From Natronococcus pandeyae (GTDB lineage: Archaea; Halobacteriota; Halobacteria; Halobacteriales; Natrialbaceae), in assembly GCF_008122205.1 (NCBI RefSeq), contig NZ_PHNJ01000005.1, positions 248,001 through 312,000 on the forward strand: a stretch of DNA of 64,000 nucleotides, in the 5' to 3' direction. Positions within the stretch are counted from its first letter, which is position 1. Every line of letters begins with the position of its first letter. Below the pieces are notes generated by a model. It worked only from the letters and a program-made list of their open reading frames with translations. It was not told the origin of the DNA and did no database searches. Shown here piece by piece: positions 24,189 through 33,509 of the stretch. Made by a program: the position numbers and the translations under genes.

Positions 24189-24902
24189 TCAGCAGATGAC
24201 GACTAGCGTGCCGGTTTCGGTCTCGTCGCCGATGGTGGCGGTCCACTCGTGTTCGCCCCGCTCGAGTTCGACCGTCGTGGAGATGTACTCGGACTCGCGG
24301 CCGTCCAGTTCGACGGAGATCGGTTCGCGTTCGCCGGCGATCTCGAACGAACCGTCCGCCGAAACTGGATCGTCGTCGTGGTTGAAGACGGTCAGGTCAC
24401 ATCCGATTCGAGTGGTGGTTTCGCCGTCCTGGATCCGGGCGGTCGCTCCGTCGAGGAGGTGCACCGTCAACTCGAGATCCTCGCGGTCCTCGTCGTACTC
24501 CTCGTGGGACTCGACGGTCACCGTGCCGGTCTCGACCTCGCCGTCGGCGGTAACCGTCCAGTCGTGCTCGCCCGAGCCGAGGCTTCTGGCCTCGATACTC
24601 GTGTACGCGTTCCCGCTCTCGCCCGGCGCTAGCTCGAGCGTCTCGAGTTCGTCGTAGATGTGTGCGATCTCGAGGACGACCGGCACCGAGACAGGGTCGT
24701 CGCCGTGGTTCGTCACTGTGACGAGGAAATCTGCGTATCCCTCTCGAACGGGAACCGAATCGGGCGCGGAGATCGACAGTTCGAGCTCTCCTTCGGCGGA
24801 ATCGTCGTCTCGTGCACCGACCGTCGTGAGTGAGGCGAGCGCGCCAACGGTTATCAGCGACGTCCCTCCCGCGATCAGGCTCCGTCTATTGTGGTTCGAC
24901 AT
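24189..24902 (-). CDS. Secreted protein with two Ig-like (CARDB-type) domains
   Basis: A 237-aa protein. The N terminus (MSNHNRRSLIAGGTSLITVGALA) is a Tat-like signal without lipobox cysteine. Two similar beta domains follow: each contains D-DPVSxxxxxEI and ends with GEHDWTVTADGEVETGTVTV or GEHEWTATIGDETETGTLVV. They resemble cell-adhesion-related CARDB repeats. It ends abruptly in Cys. Role unknown. Confidence 0.75.
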   Translation of the reverse strand: MSNHNRRSLIAGGTSLITVGALASLTTVGARDDDSAEGELELSISAPDSVPVREGYADFLVTVTNHGDDPVSVPVVLEIAHIYDELETLELAPGESGNAYTSIEARSLGSGEHDWTVTADGEVETGTVTVESHEEYDEDREDLELTVHLLDGATARIQDGETTTRIGCDLTVFNHDDDPVSADGSFEIAGEREPISVELDGRESEYISTTVELERGEHEWTATIGDETETGTLVVIC

Positions 24903-25056
24903 ATCTTATCCATCACTGATCACGTATGTCACTATCACCATCATACTCACTGTTGGAAGGAGTGAAACAATTGGGATTTGATAGTTAGTGTGCTGTTATC
25001 CGCCCTCGTCCGACCGGCTCAGAACCGACGACAGACCGTCTATTACCCTTCTCCGC

Positions 25057-25716
25057 CTAGTACTGGCCAGAGTCGTGAAATGCGGTGTGGATCGCCCGTG
25101 CTCGCGTTTCCCCAATCCCGTCGATCCGTTCGAGGTCCGAGACGCTCGCCTCGACCAGTTCCGCGACGGTCGGGTACGCCTCGTACAGCGTCGCGGCGAG
25201 TTCGGGGCCGATCCCTTCGATGCAGCCGTACATCTGCTTCGTCGTCGGTTCGCGGCGGCTCGGAACTGACCCGACGGGAAGCGGCCGCCGGGACGGCTCC
25301 TCTGCGTGCTTGCGCCCGAGACGGATCGCGAAGTCGACGAGCCGTCGGCGATCCGTACAGGGGATGACCGGGACGGCCTGGCGGGCCGTGATCGAGGCCA
25401 TCGAACCCCGGATCGCGGCCGGATCGATACTCGTTCGCATGGTGTCGAGATCGGTGAAGTCTCCCTCGAGAAGGACGTAGGGGTGGTCGTAGCTCGCGGC
25501 CAGACGCTCGAGTTGGTCGTGGAGATCCGGGCCGGCGCGGCCCATGACGCCGTTGACGTAATCTCGAGGCGTTTTCCGCTCGACAGCGACCGATCCGATG
25601 ACGAGATCACCGGCTGCGAGTCGATCGACCGCAACCGCAGAGACGTCGGCGTGACTCCGTACGGCCTCGACCAGTCCGGCGGGTTCCCGATCGTCGACGG
25701 TGACCGCGACGCGCAT
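25057..25716 (-). CDS. Stand-alone ERCC4/XPF-type nuclease with HhH domain
   Basis: A 219-aa protein. The N-terminal ERCC4 nuclease core has DDRE (8-11), GDLVI and the catalytic VERKTPRDYV (Glu46, Arg47, Lys48, Asp52). The C-terminal tandem helix-hairpin-helix (IEGIGPELAATLYEAY, IDGIGETRARAIHTAF) binds DNA. This is the nuclease half of archaeal Hef/XPF without the helicase. Haloarchaea also encode full-length Hef, so this is probably a separate structure-specific endonuclease for forks or flaps. It is divergent from the bat-type regulator. Confidence 0.88.
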   Translation of the reverse strand: MRVAVTVDDREPAGLVEAVRSHADVSAVAVDRLAAGDLVIGSVAVERKTPRDYVNGVMGRAGPDLHDQLERLAASYDHPYVLLEGDFTDLDTMRTSIDPAAIRGSMASITARQAVPVIPCTDRRRLVDFAIRLGRKHAEEPSRRPLPVGSVPSRREPTTKQMYGCIEGIGPELAATLYEAYPTVAELVEASVSDLERIDGIGETRARAIHTAFHDSGQY

Positions 25717-25809
25717 AGCGACGGGTACGTTCCCGATCGGGGAACGGGTATCGATCCGCGACGGTTCGGACCGACACCTTCTATCAGCACGGACACATAG
25801 TCACGACGA

Positions 25810-28722
25810 ATGGCTCCCGAACCGACTCGCGACGATGCCCGTCTCCTCGTCGTCGAACCCGCCTCCGGGGACGAGGAGACGAGCGCGATCACGGAACGAG
25901 CGCGCGAGGGCGACGCCGCCGACGTCCGCCAGTTCGCGAGCGCGCAGGCGGCGCTCGAGTTTCTCGAGTCGAACGCGATCGACTGCGTCGTGAGCGCTCA
26001 CGAACTGGAGACGACGACCGGTCTCGACCTGCTCGAGACGATTCGAGACCGCGAGCTGAACCTGCCGGTCGTGCTCGCACCGGCGAACGGCGACGAGACG
26101 CTCGCCAGCGACGCGGTCGCCGCGGGCGTCACCGAGTACGTCCCTCGTGACCGACGGGACTCGCTCGTGTCGGCAATCGACCGCGCGATCTCGCAGGGCC
26201 GCGCCGACCGAGTTGCCCAGGAGCGCGCCCGCCAGTTCGAGTCGATCTTCGAGGACCCGGACACCTACTCGTGGGTGCTCGAGCCCGACGGCGACGTTCG
26301 GCGGACGAATACCGGAGCGCTCGAGGCGATCGACGCGACCGGAAGCGACGTCCGCGGCCTGCCGTTCTGGACGCTCCCCTGGTGGGACCGGACTGAAGAC
26401 GGCGGAGAAGCGATCCGGACCGCGGTCGAGCAGGCGGCGAACGGAACGGTCGCGCACCGAGAGCTGACCCGAACGGCGCCGCCGGCAGCCGAACACGACC
26501 GGACCGACGGGGACGGCTCGCGGACCTACGAGGTGACGGTGCGACCGGTGCGCGACGAGACGGGTGCGGTCGTCTCGCTGTTCGTCCAGGCGACGGACGT
26601 CACCGAGCGCGTCCGGCTCGAGACGGAGCTTCGGGAGTCCGAGGAACTCCACCGGGTGACGCTCAACCACATGACCGACACCGTCCTCATCACCGACGAC
26701 GACGGCGCGTTCACCTACGTCTGCCCGAACGTCCACTTCATCTTCGGCTACACCGACGACGAGATCCACGAGATGGGGTCGATCGACGAACTGCTCGCAC
26801 CCGATCTGTTCGACCGCGCAGACCTCGCCGAGGAGGGCGTGCTGACGAACATCGAGTGTACGGCGACGGACAAGGCGGGACGAGAGCACACCCTGCTGGT
26901 CAACGTCCGCGAGGTGTCGATCCAGGACGGGACGATTCTCTACAGCTGTCGCGACATCACCAAACGCAAGCGCCGCGAGGAGGCGCTGACGGGACTCCAT
27001 CGGACCGCCCGGGAGCTGCTGTACGCCGAAACCGACCGCGAAATCGCAGACCGCATCGTCGCGGACGGCACGGACGTCCTCGATCTGGAGGCCAGTGCGG
27101 CCTTCCGCTTCGACACCGACGAGAACGTGTTACGACCGGTGGCGTCCTCGCCGGGGATGGACCGACTGCACGGACCGTTGCCGACCAGGCGAGCGAACGA
27201 CGAGAGCATCCCCGGCCAGGTTTTCGTCGGGGGCGAGCCCCGATTCTTCGCGGACGTCCACGAGTCGCCGTCGCTGTCGAATCCGGCCACGGAACTCCGC
27301 AGCGCCGGCTACGTTCCGCTCGGGGACCACGGCGTCTTCGTCGTCGGCTCGCCGGAGGTCGACGCCTTCGACGACGTCTCGCGAGAGCTGACCGACCTGC
27401 TGGCGGCGACGGCCGAAGCGGCGCTCGACCGAGTCGAGCGAGAACGGACCCTTCGCGAACGCGACCGGGAGCTCAAACACCGCAACAGGCAGCTCACCCG
27501 GCTCAACCAGGTGAACGAGATCATCAGGGAGATCGATGCCGCGCTGGTCACAGCCGAGACCCGTGAAGAGATCGAACGCGCCGTCTGCGAGCGGCTCACG
27601 ACGGCGGATCGGTTCGCCTTCGCCTGGATCGGCACGACCGACGCCGCCGGCGACCACCTCGAGTCGAACGCCCACGACGGCACCGGCCGGGGGCAAGAGT
27701 ACCTCGACAGCGTCTCGTTCTCGCTCGCTGATGCGACCGAACCCGCGGCCCGGACGGCGTCGACGCGCGAGGTGACCGTCGTTCCGAACGTCGTCGACCG
27801 CCTTCACGACGAGCCGTGGCGGAAGGCCGCGCTCTCGAGGGATTACCAGTCGGCGATCGGCGTCCCGCTCGCGTACGACGAGTTCACCTACGGCGTGTTG
27901 ACCGTCTACGCCGACAGGCCCGACGCGTTCGACGAGACCACGCGTGCAGTCCTCGCGGAACTCGGCGAGACGATCGCCTCCGCGATCGCCGCGGTCGAGC
28001 GCAAGCGGGCACTGTTGACCGACTCGCAGACGCGCCTCGAATTCGACGTGAACGACGACAGCTTCGTCTTCACGCGGCTCGCGCGGCGGGCTGACTGCAT
28101 GCTCTCGTTCAACGGCGGCGTTCGCCAGCACGACGAACGGATCTCCGTGTTCGTGACGGTCGACGGGGCGCCGGTGACCGACGTCGCGACTGCTGCTACC
28201 GATCTCGTCGCCGTCGAGGACGTCCAGATCATCAGCGACGAGCAAAGCGGCGACGAGCCCGGTGGGACGGTGCTCCTCGAACTCGCGCAGCCGTTTCTGG
28301 CACTCCAGCTCGCGGACCACGGAGTCGTCCTGCGTCGCATCGAGGCGACGCCGGAGGCCGCACAGCTCGTCGTCGACGTCCCGAGTGCCGTCAACCCGAG
28401 CGGCAGCGTCGACGTCGTCTCGAACGCGTTCACGGACGTCGAACTCCGGTCGAAGCGGAGTATCGAACGGAGTTCGCCGCGTGATCTGCACTCGGAGCTG
28501 GTCGACCGATTGACCGAGCGACAGCTCGAGGTCGTCCAGATGGCTTACTACGGCGGCTACTTCGAATCCCCCCGAGAGCGATCCGGCGAGGACGTCGCCG
28601 AGACGCTCGGCATCTCCCCGGCCGCGTTCTACCGCCACATCAGGCTCGTCCAGCGCTCGCTCTTTGCGGTCCTGTTCGAGGAGACCGGCCTCCCAGCCGG
28701 CGCCACGCCAGGGGTTGAATAG
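25810..28722 (+). CDS. Bat-type sensor/regulator (receiver-like, PAS, GAF, HTH-10)
   Basis: A 970-aa cytoplasmic protein. About 10-130 is a receiver fold whose phosphoacceptor position reads SAHEL, with no Asp. A first PAS region follows (140-275) and a clearer PAS domain (275-395, LNHMTDTVLITDDDGAFTYV). GAF-like domains (400-545 and 590-740), a bat-type region (about 745-890) and a C-terminal HTH-10 (LTERQLEVVQMAYYGGYFESPR, VAETLGISPAAFYRHIR) complete it. Relatives sense oxygen or light; bat activates bacterio-opsin. No opsin gene adjoins, so the target genes are unknown. Confidence 0.88.
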   Translation: MAPEPTRDDARLLVVEPASGDEETSAITERAREGDAADVRQFASAQAALEFLESNAIDCVVSAHELETTTGLDLLETIRDRELNLPVVLAPANGDETLASDAVAAGVTEYVPRDRRDSLVSAIDRAISQGRADRVAQERARQFESIFEDPDTYSWVLEPDGDVRRTNTGALEAIDATGSDVRGLPFWTLPWWDRTEDGGEAIRTAVEQAANGTVAHRELTRTAPPAAEHDRTDGDGSRTYEVTVRPVRDETGAVVSLFVQATDVTERVRLETELRESEELHRVTLNHMTDTVLITDDDGAFTYVCPNVHFIFGYTDDEIHEMGSIDELLAPDLFDRADLAEEGVLTNIECTATDKAGREHTLLVNVREVSIQDGTILYSCRDITKRKRREEALTGLHRTARELLYAETDREIADRIVADGTDVLDLEASAAFRFDTDENVLRPVASSPGMDRLHGPLPTRRANDESIPGQVFVGGEPRFFADVHESPSLSNPATELRSAGYVPLGDHGVFVVGSPEVDAFDDVSRELTDLLAATAEAALDRVERERTLRERDRELKHRNRQLTRLNQVNEIIREIDAALVTAETREEIERAVCERLTTADRFAFAWIGTTDAAGDHLESNAHDGTGRGQEYLDSVSFSLADATEPAARTASTREVTVVPNVVDRLHDEPWRKAALSRDYQSAIGVPLAYDEFTYGVLTVYADRPDAFDETTRAVLAELGETIASAIAAVERKRALLTDSQTRLEFDVNDDSFVFTRLARRADCMLSFNGGVRQHDERISVFVTVDGAPVTDVATAATDLVAVEDVQIISDEQSGDEPGGTVLLELAQPFLALQLADHGVVLRRIEATPEAAQLVVDVPSAVNPSGSVDVVSNAFTDVELRSKRSIERSSPRDLHSELVDRLTERQLEVVQMAYYGGYFESPRERSGEDVAETLGISPAAFYRHIRLVQRSLFAVLFEETGLPAGATPGVE

Positions 28723-28835
28723 TGAACCCTCACCGAACGCTGACGCTAGTTATCTGACGGACATGCTCAACCTAATATCCCTATTATTGTTCATACACGA
28801 CGGAGCCTCGATTCAAATCGCTCGTCGTGTCCACC

Positions 28836-28976
28836 ATGAAAGACGTTGAACTCGACCCGAGTGAAGAATCGACCTACGAGTGTTTCAACTGCGGGACCGT
28901 CGTCCGATCGGTGTCGTCGGCCACCTGTCCCGACTGCGGCGCCGACATGCGTAATCGCCAGACGCCGCTCGAGTAA
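28836..28976 (+). CDS. Rubrerythrin-like zinc-ribbon peptide (46 aa)
   Basis: A 46-aa protein, [20 protein letters not shown] then [16 protein letters not shown]: two CxxC pairs forming a rubredoxin-like ribbon. Short haloarchaeal proteins of this kind are annotated as rubrerythrin-like. It ends 2 bp before the ATG of glutamate dehydrogenase, so translation of the two is likely coupled. A regulatory or metal-binding role is possible; none is demonstrated. Confidence 0.78.
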   Translation: MKDVELDPSEESTYECFNCGTVVRSVSSATCPDCGADMRNRQTPLE

Positions 28977-28978
28977 CG

Positions 28979-30283
28979 ATGAGCTCACAGCAGCGTTCTT
29001 CTTCACCGACAGCGGATGCGCCGGCCTCGGAGGCCACCGATTCGGAGACCGCCCTCGAGACCGCGCGCAGACAGCTTCGTCGCGCGACGACCCACCTCGA
29101 ACTCGACGACACGGTCGTAGAGCGGCTCAAGCATCCAGCGAAGGTCCACGAGGTAACCATCCCGCTCGAGCGCGACGACGGTTCGGTCGAGATTTTCACG
29201 GGATACCGAGCCCAGCACGATAGCGTCCGCGGCCCGTTCAAAGGGGGGTTGCGATACCACCCGGCGGTCACCCGCGACGAGTGCGTGGGGCTCGCGATGT
29301 GGATGACCTGGAAGTGTGCCGTCATGGATCTCCCCTTCGGCGGCGCGAAAGGTGGAATCGTCGTCGACCCCAAATCGCTGAGCGACGACGAGAAGGAGCG
29401 GCTCACTCGCCGGTTCACCCAGGAGATCCGTGAGGTGGTCGGACCGACGAAAGACATCCCCGCCCCCGATATGGGAACCGATCCGCAGACGATGGCCTGG
29501 TTGATGGACGCCTACAGCATGCAGGAAGGGGAGACGATCCCCGGCGTGGTCACCGGCAAGCCCCCCGCCATCGGCGGCAGTTACGGCCGCGAGGAAGCGC
29601 CCGGTCGCAGCGTCGCCATCGTTACGCGCGAGACCTGCGCGTACTACGACTCCCCGCTCGAGGAGACGACCGTCGCCGTCCAGGGGTTCGGCAGCGTCGG
29701 CGCCAACGCAGCCTGCCTGCTCGAGGAGTGGGGCGCGACCGTCGTCGCCGTCAGCGACGTCAACGGCGCCGTCTACGACCCCGCCGGGATCGACGTGGCC
29801 GCGATCCCGTCCCACGACGAAGAGCCAGAAGCGGTCACCGGAAACGCCGAGGGCACTCGGATCTCGAACGCGGAGCTCCTGGAACTCGACGTCGACGTGC
29901 TGATCCCGGCCGCGGTCGGCAACGTCATCACCGAGGACAACGCCGCCGACGTGCGAGCCGACCTCGTCGTCGAGGGGGCGAACGGGCCGACGACGTTCGC
30001 CGCCGACTCGATCCTCGCCGAGCGCGGGATCCGTGTGCTGCCGGACATCCTCGCCAACGCGGGCGGGGTGACCGTCTCGTACTTCGAGTGGCTTCAGGAC
30101 ATCAACCGCCGGACGTGGAGCGCGGAGCGAGTCAACGAAGAACTTGAGGCCGAGATCGTCGGGGCCTGGAACGACCTCCGCGAGGAGGTCGAGCGGCGGG
30201 ACGTCTCCTGGCGCGACGCGGCTTACGTCGTCGCGCTCTCGCGAATCGCCGATGCACACGAGGCGCGAGGGCTCTGGCCCTGA
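28979..30283 (+). CDS. Glutamate dehydrogenase (Glu/Leu/Phe/Val dehydrogenase family)
   Basis: A 434-aa enzyme interconverting glutamate and 2-oxoglutarate plus ammonia. Active-site segment [11 protein letters not shown] carries the catalytic Lys (about 124). The Rossmann motif is [14 protein letters not shown] and the later part [17 protein letters not shown] and [18 protein letters not shown] is diagnostic. Cofactor preference cannot be decided by eye. It is led by the tiny zinc-ribbon gene at 28836-28976. Confidence 0.95.
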   Translation: MSSQQRSSSPTADAPASEATDSETALETARRQLRRATTHLELDDTVVERLKHPAKVHEVTIPLERDDGSVEIFTGYRAQHDSVRGPFKGGLRYHPAVTRDECVGLAMWMTWKCAVMDLPFGGAKGGIVVDPKSLSDDEKERLTRRFTQEIREVVGPTKDIPAPDMGTDPQTMAWLMDAYSMQEGETIPGVVTGKPPAIGGSYGREEAPGRSVAIVTRETCAYYDSPLEETTVAVQGFGSVGANAACLLEEWGATVVAVSDVNGAVYDPAGIDVAAIPSHDEEPEAVTGNAEGTRISNAELLELDVDVLIPAAVGNVITEDNAADVRADLVVEGANGPTTFAADSILAERGIRVLPDILANAGGVTVSYFEWLQDINRRTWSAERVNEELEAEIVGAWNDLREEVERRDVSWRDAAYVVALSRIADAHEARGLWP

Positions 30284-30318
30284 GCGGCGACCTCGAGCGT
30301 CGGCGCCGTTTTTTCGTG

Positions 30319-31164
30319 TCAGTACGGCGGTTCGGGTCGAGTCCCGTCCCGTCGGAGGTGGGTCGGCCCCCACCGGGCCACTACGACGACCGCGACGACG
30401 ACGAACAGGAAACTCTGGACCGTCCGCGTCTCGGGTGCCAGATCGAAGAACTGGCCCGTGAAGTTCTGCGTGAAGTGAAAGACGATCGCCGCGAGGACGC
30501 TTCGACTCGCGTTGTTGTAGATCCAGGTGTAGAAGACGGACGCGATCACGATGCCGACCGCGAACCGGACGGGCTCCGGCGGCCCGCCCGCGGCCGCGAA
30601 GTAGCCGACCATCGCGAACAGCGGCGCGTGCCAGGTCAGCCAGGCGAGGCCGACGAGGAGGCTCGCGACGGTCGCGTTCCACCGTCGCTGACAGCGATCG
30701 AGCAGAAAGCCGCGCCAGCCGATCTCCTCGGGGAGCGGCCCGAGCACGAGGACGAACGCGGCGAAGGCGAGCAGCGATTCCGGACTGGCGAGCAGTTCGC
30801 GAGCGCCCTCGAGGTCGGCCGGCTGACTCGAGAGTCCGAGCCCGACGACCAGTCCGGCCGCGACCGCCGTGAGCGCGGGAACGAACAGGACGGTGACCGC
30901 CCACCAGCGGGCCGGAACGAGCCGCGGGTCGACGAGCCGCCGGCCGAGATCACGAAGCCCCGCTCGGCCGCCGACGGCCCAGCTCATCACGATTCCGCCG
31001 AGCATCGGTCCCGTTCCGCCGAGGACGAGGAAGACGACGCCCGGATACGAAAACGCCTCCCAGCCAGTCGCGACGACGATACCCCAAAAGAACCAGCTCC
31101 AGCCGTGCGAGAACAGCAGGTATCCCCACAGGTCACGGTTTCGGCGTCCGAGTCGGCGTTCCAT
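30319..31164 (-). CDS. CPBP-family intramembrane metalloprotease
   Basis: A 281-aa protein with about eight transmembrane helices. The ABI/CPBP motifs are present: PLPEEIGWRGFLLDR (Glu-Glu and Arg), WHAPLF and the late FHFTQN with a His. It cleaves or binds prenylated or membrane proteins in known members. It ends 35 bp from glutamate dehydrogenase in convergent orientation and starts 21 bp downstream of the phosphoribosyltransferase stop, so the two minus-strand genes may be cotranscribed. Confidence 0.88.
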   Translation of the reverse strand: MERRLGRRNRDLWGYLLFSHGWSWFFWGIVVATGWEAFSYPGVVFLVLGGTGPMLGGIVMSWAVGGRAGLRDLGRRLVDPRLVPARWWAVTVLFVPALTAVAAGLVVGLGLSSQPADLEGARELLASPESLLAFAAFVLVLGPLPEEIGWRGFLLDRCQRRWNATVASLLVGLAWLTWHAPLFAMVGYFAAAGGPPEPVRFAVGIVIASVFYTWIYNNASRSVLAAIVFHFTQNFTGQFFDLAPETRTVQSFLFVVVAVVVVARWGPTHLRRDGTRPEPPY

Positions 31165-31185
31165 CCCGATCCAGCCTCGAGCCAG

Positions 31186-31818
31186 CTACCGATCGTTCCC
31201 TTCGAGGTACTCGATCGCCTCCTCGTCGCTCACCTGGCCGAACGTTCGATAGAACTGGCCGACGGCCCGGAAGCTCGCGGGGGTCTGGAGGGGGATCACC
31301 TCGTCGGCTTCGTCCTGCAGGGAGTTGACCGAGTCGGGCGAGCCCACGGGAACCGCGAGCGCGACGTACTCGGCCCCGGAATCTTGCACTTGCCGGAGAC
31401 AAGCCGTCGCGGTCGCGCCGGTCGCGACGCCGTCGTCGACGACGACGACGCGTTTCCCCTCGAGATCCGGCAGCCCCGGCTCGTCGCGGTAGCGATCGGC
31501 CTTCTGTCGGGCGTTCTCGGCTTCCTCCTCGCGAACGTCCTCGAGGTACGACTCGGACACGCCGAGCCGGTCGATGAGCTCCTCGTTTTGCCAGACGCTG
31601 CCGTCGCTCGCGACCGCCCCGATCGCCAGTTCCGGGTTGTTCGGCGCGCCCATCTTTCTGGCGACGACGACGTCGAGATCGGCCTCGAGCGCGTCGGCGA
31701 CCGGTCGAGCGACCGGTAACGCACCACGAGGAATCCCGAGGACGACGTCGGCCTCGAGACCGCGACGTTCGAGTTCCGTTGCGAGTTGGTTGCCGGCATC
31801 GGTTCGATCCTCGAACAT
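31186..31818 (-). CDS. Phosphoribosyltransferase-family protein
   Basis: A 210-aa protein with the PRPP motif VVVVDDGVATGAT near residue 120 and an N-terminal ADVVLGIPRGALPVARPVA segment. This arrangement is typical of stand-alone predicted phosphoribosyltransferases that are often annotated as erythromycin-esterase-linked PRTases. The base or acceptor is unknown. ATG 31818 (MFEDRTDAG) is preferred over 31839. It precedes the CPBP protease gene. Confidence 0.85.
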   Translation of the reverse strand: MFEDRTDAGNQLATELERRGLEADVVLGIPRGALPVARPVADALEADLDVVVARKMGAPNNPELAIGAVASDGSVWQNEELIDRLGVSESYLEDVREEEAENARQKADRYRDEPGLPDLEGKRVVVVDDGVATGATATACLRQVQDSGAEYVALAVPVGSPDSVNSLQDEADEVIPLQTPASFRAVGQFYRTFGQVSDEEAIEYLEGNDR

Positions 31819-31937
31819 GGACGGTCCTACGACGGCCACGTACTATGTCTTGGCGTAGCATACGACGGCAGCGATTCCGTCGGGCGACTGGAACACGCTT
31901 GCCGAACGGCTACCCGTCACTGGCCGAGAAAACCAGT

Positions 31938-32714
31938 ATGGGACGACTCCAGCGAACGCTCTCGAATATCTCCGAGGAATCCGGCACCGACAGCGGCCGC
32001 GTCGGCATCGTCGCCGGCAGCGTCGACTACCCGAACCAGCCCGCGCTCGTCGGCCGGGCCGCGCTTCGAACGGGCTCCGATCACGTCCGCGCGGTCGTCA
32101 CGGAAGAGATCTACGAGATCGTCGCGACTCACGATCCGAACCTGCTCGCCAGCAAGTACGAGGGCGAACGGTTCGACCAGGTCGCCGTCGAGCGCGCCGT
32201 CGAGGTCAGCGAGTGGGCGGACGCGATGGTGATCGGTCCCGGCTTCGCCGACGCCGAGCCGGCGGCGATCCGCGAGACGATCGACCGGATCGACGTCCCG
32301 ACCGTCGTCGACGCCATCGCGATCGAACCGGCGCTCGAGGCCGACCTCTCGAACGCGGTGCTCACGCCGAACGACGACGAAGAGGATACGATTACCGAGT
32401 CCTACGACTCGCTCAAGGTGTTTACCGAGGAGACGGGTGCCGTCATCACCTTCACGGGAGGTACCGACGAGATCATCGCCGGCGGCAAACGAATGGAAAA
32501 CTACACCGGAACCTCGGCGCTGACCGTCGCCGGCACGGGCGACACGCTGGCCGGTATCACTGCCTCGCTGCTCGGGCAGGGAATGGAGCGCGAGGACGCC
32601 GCCGAACTGGCCGCGTGGATCCTCGGCAAGAGCGGCGAACTCGCGACGGCCGAGTTCGGGCCGGGCGTCCTCGCGACCGACGTCATCGACCGGATTCCGG
32701 ATACGATCCGCTGA
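31938..32714 (+). CDS. Stand-alone NAD(P)HX-dehydratase-like (YjeF C-terminal, ribokinase fold) protein
   Basis: A 258-aa ribokinase-fold protein. GRVGIVAGSVDYPNQPALVGRAALR, GPGFAD and VAGTGDTLAGI (catalytic Asp) follow the ADP/ATP-dependent NAD(P)H-hydrate dehydratase layout, which repairs damaged NAD(P)H. The usual LTPH-type motif reads LTPNDDE here. The epimerase domain normally fused to it in archaea is missing. It may be a paralogue with a different substrate. The start at 31938 follows from the family N terminus. Confidence 0.8.
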   Translation: MGRLQRTLSNISEESGTDSGRVGIVAGSVDYPNQPALVGRAALRTGSDHVRAVVTEEIYEIVATHDPNLLASKYEGERFDQVAVERAVEVSEWADAMVIGPGFADAEPAAIRETIDRIDVPTVVDAIAIEPALEADLSNAVLTPNDDEEDTITESYDSLKVFTEETGAVITFTGGTDEIIAGGKRMENYTGTSALTVAGTGDTLAGITASLLGQGMEREDAAELAAWILGKSGELATAEFGPGVLATDVIDRIPDTIR

Positions 32715-32775
32715 CGACCGTCGCGACTCGAGCCCCGTAACCCATTTCTGACGGTCTCTCGTCGGCTCGACTACA

Positions 32776-33459
32776 ATGGCTTCACACGGCGACGATCGAG
32801 CGGCGGCCGCGACGGGAACTGACGACATCTCCCACCCGCTGGTCGCGGCGGTCTACGACTGGGTCGTCCCCGACCGGTTTCTCTTCGGGCCCCACCGGGA
32901 GTACCTGACCGACGACCTCTCGGGACGCGTGCTCGACGTCGGGGCCGGAACCGGAGCGAACTTTACCTACGTCGCCGACGACAGCGAGCGCATCTCCTAC
33001 CACGCGATCGAACCCGACCCCCACATGCGAAAGCAGGCGGCCGAGAAGGCGCGAGACGTCGGTTGCAGTGTGACGCTGCGGGACGCCCGGGCCGAATCGC
33101 TTCCCTACCCCGACGAGAGCGTCGACGTCGTCATCTCCAGCCTCGTCTTCTGTACCATCGCGGATCCCGACGCCGCCCTCGAGGAGGTCGCCCGCGTGCT
33201 GAAACCCGGCGGCGAACTGCGGTTCCTCGAGCACGTCCACGCCGACGGCTGGCGAGCGACCGGCCAGGACCTCCTGAACCCGCTCTGGAGCCGCGCCGCC
33301 GGCGGCTGCCAGCTCAACCGCGAGACGGTCGAGCGGTTCGTCTGTCACGACGCCTTCGCAGTCGAAGAGATCGAGCGCATCGCGTTCGGGCTCTTTCCGG
33401 CGACGCCGATCGTGCGCGGGACGCTGCGACGGCGCCGCGACGCACCCCTTTCGGACTGA
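32776..33459 (+). CDS. Class I SAM-dependent methyltransferase
   Basis: A 227-aa cytoplasmic enzyme with motif I VLDVGAGTGANFTYV, the acidic loop AIEPDPHM, AESLPYPDESVDVVISSLVFCTI and VLKPGGELRFLEH. The pattern resembles methyltransferase-like 7/UbiE-type enzymes acting on small molecules or lipids. The acceptor cannot be named. It follows the dehydratase-like gene by 61 bp on the same strand. Confidence 0.88.
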   Translation: MASHGDDRAAAATGTDDISHPLVAAVYDWVVPDRFLFGPHREYLTDDLSGRVLDVGAGTGANFTYVADDSERISYHAIEPDPHMRKQAAEKARDVGCSVTLRDARAESLPYPDESVDVVISSLVFCTIADPDAALEEVARVLKPGGELRFLEHVHADGWRATGQDLLNPLWSRAAGGCQLNRETVERFVCHDAFAVEEIERIAFGLFPATPIVRGTLRRRRDAPLSD

Positions 33460-33509
33460 CGGGAGTTAGCCGTTACCGACTCCGCGTCCGTCCCGCGATC
33501 GTCCTCGAG

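Noticed and set aside
29003-30904. 633-codon minus-strand frame
   Set aside because: It is opposite glutamate dehydrogenase and in another frame of the CPBP protease gene; both have clear motifs on their own frames.
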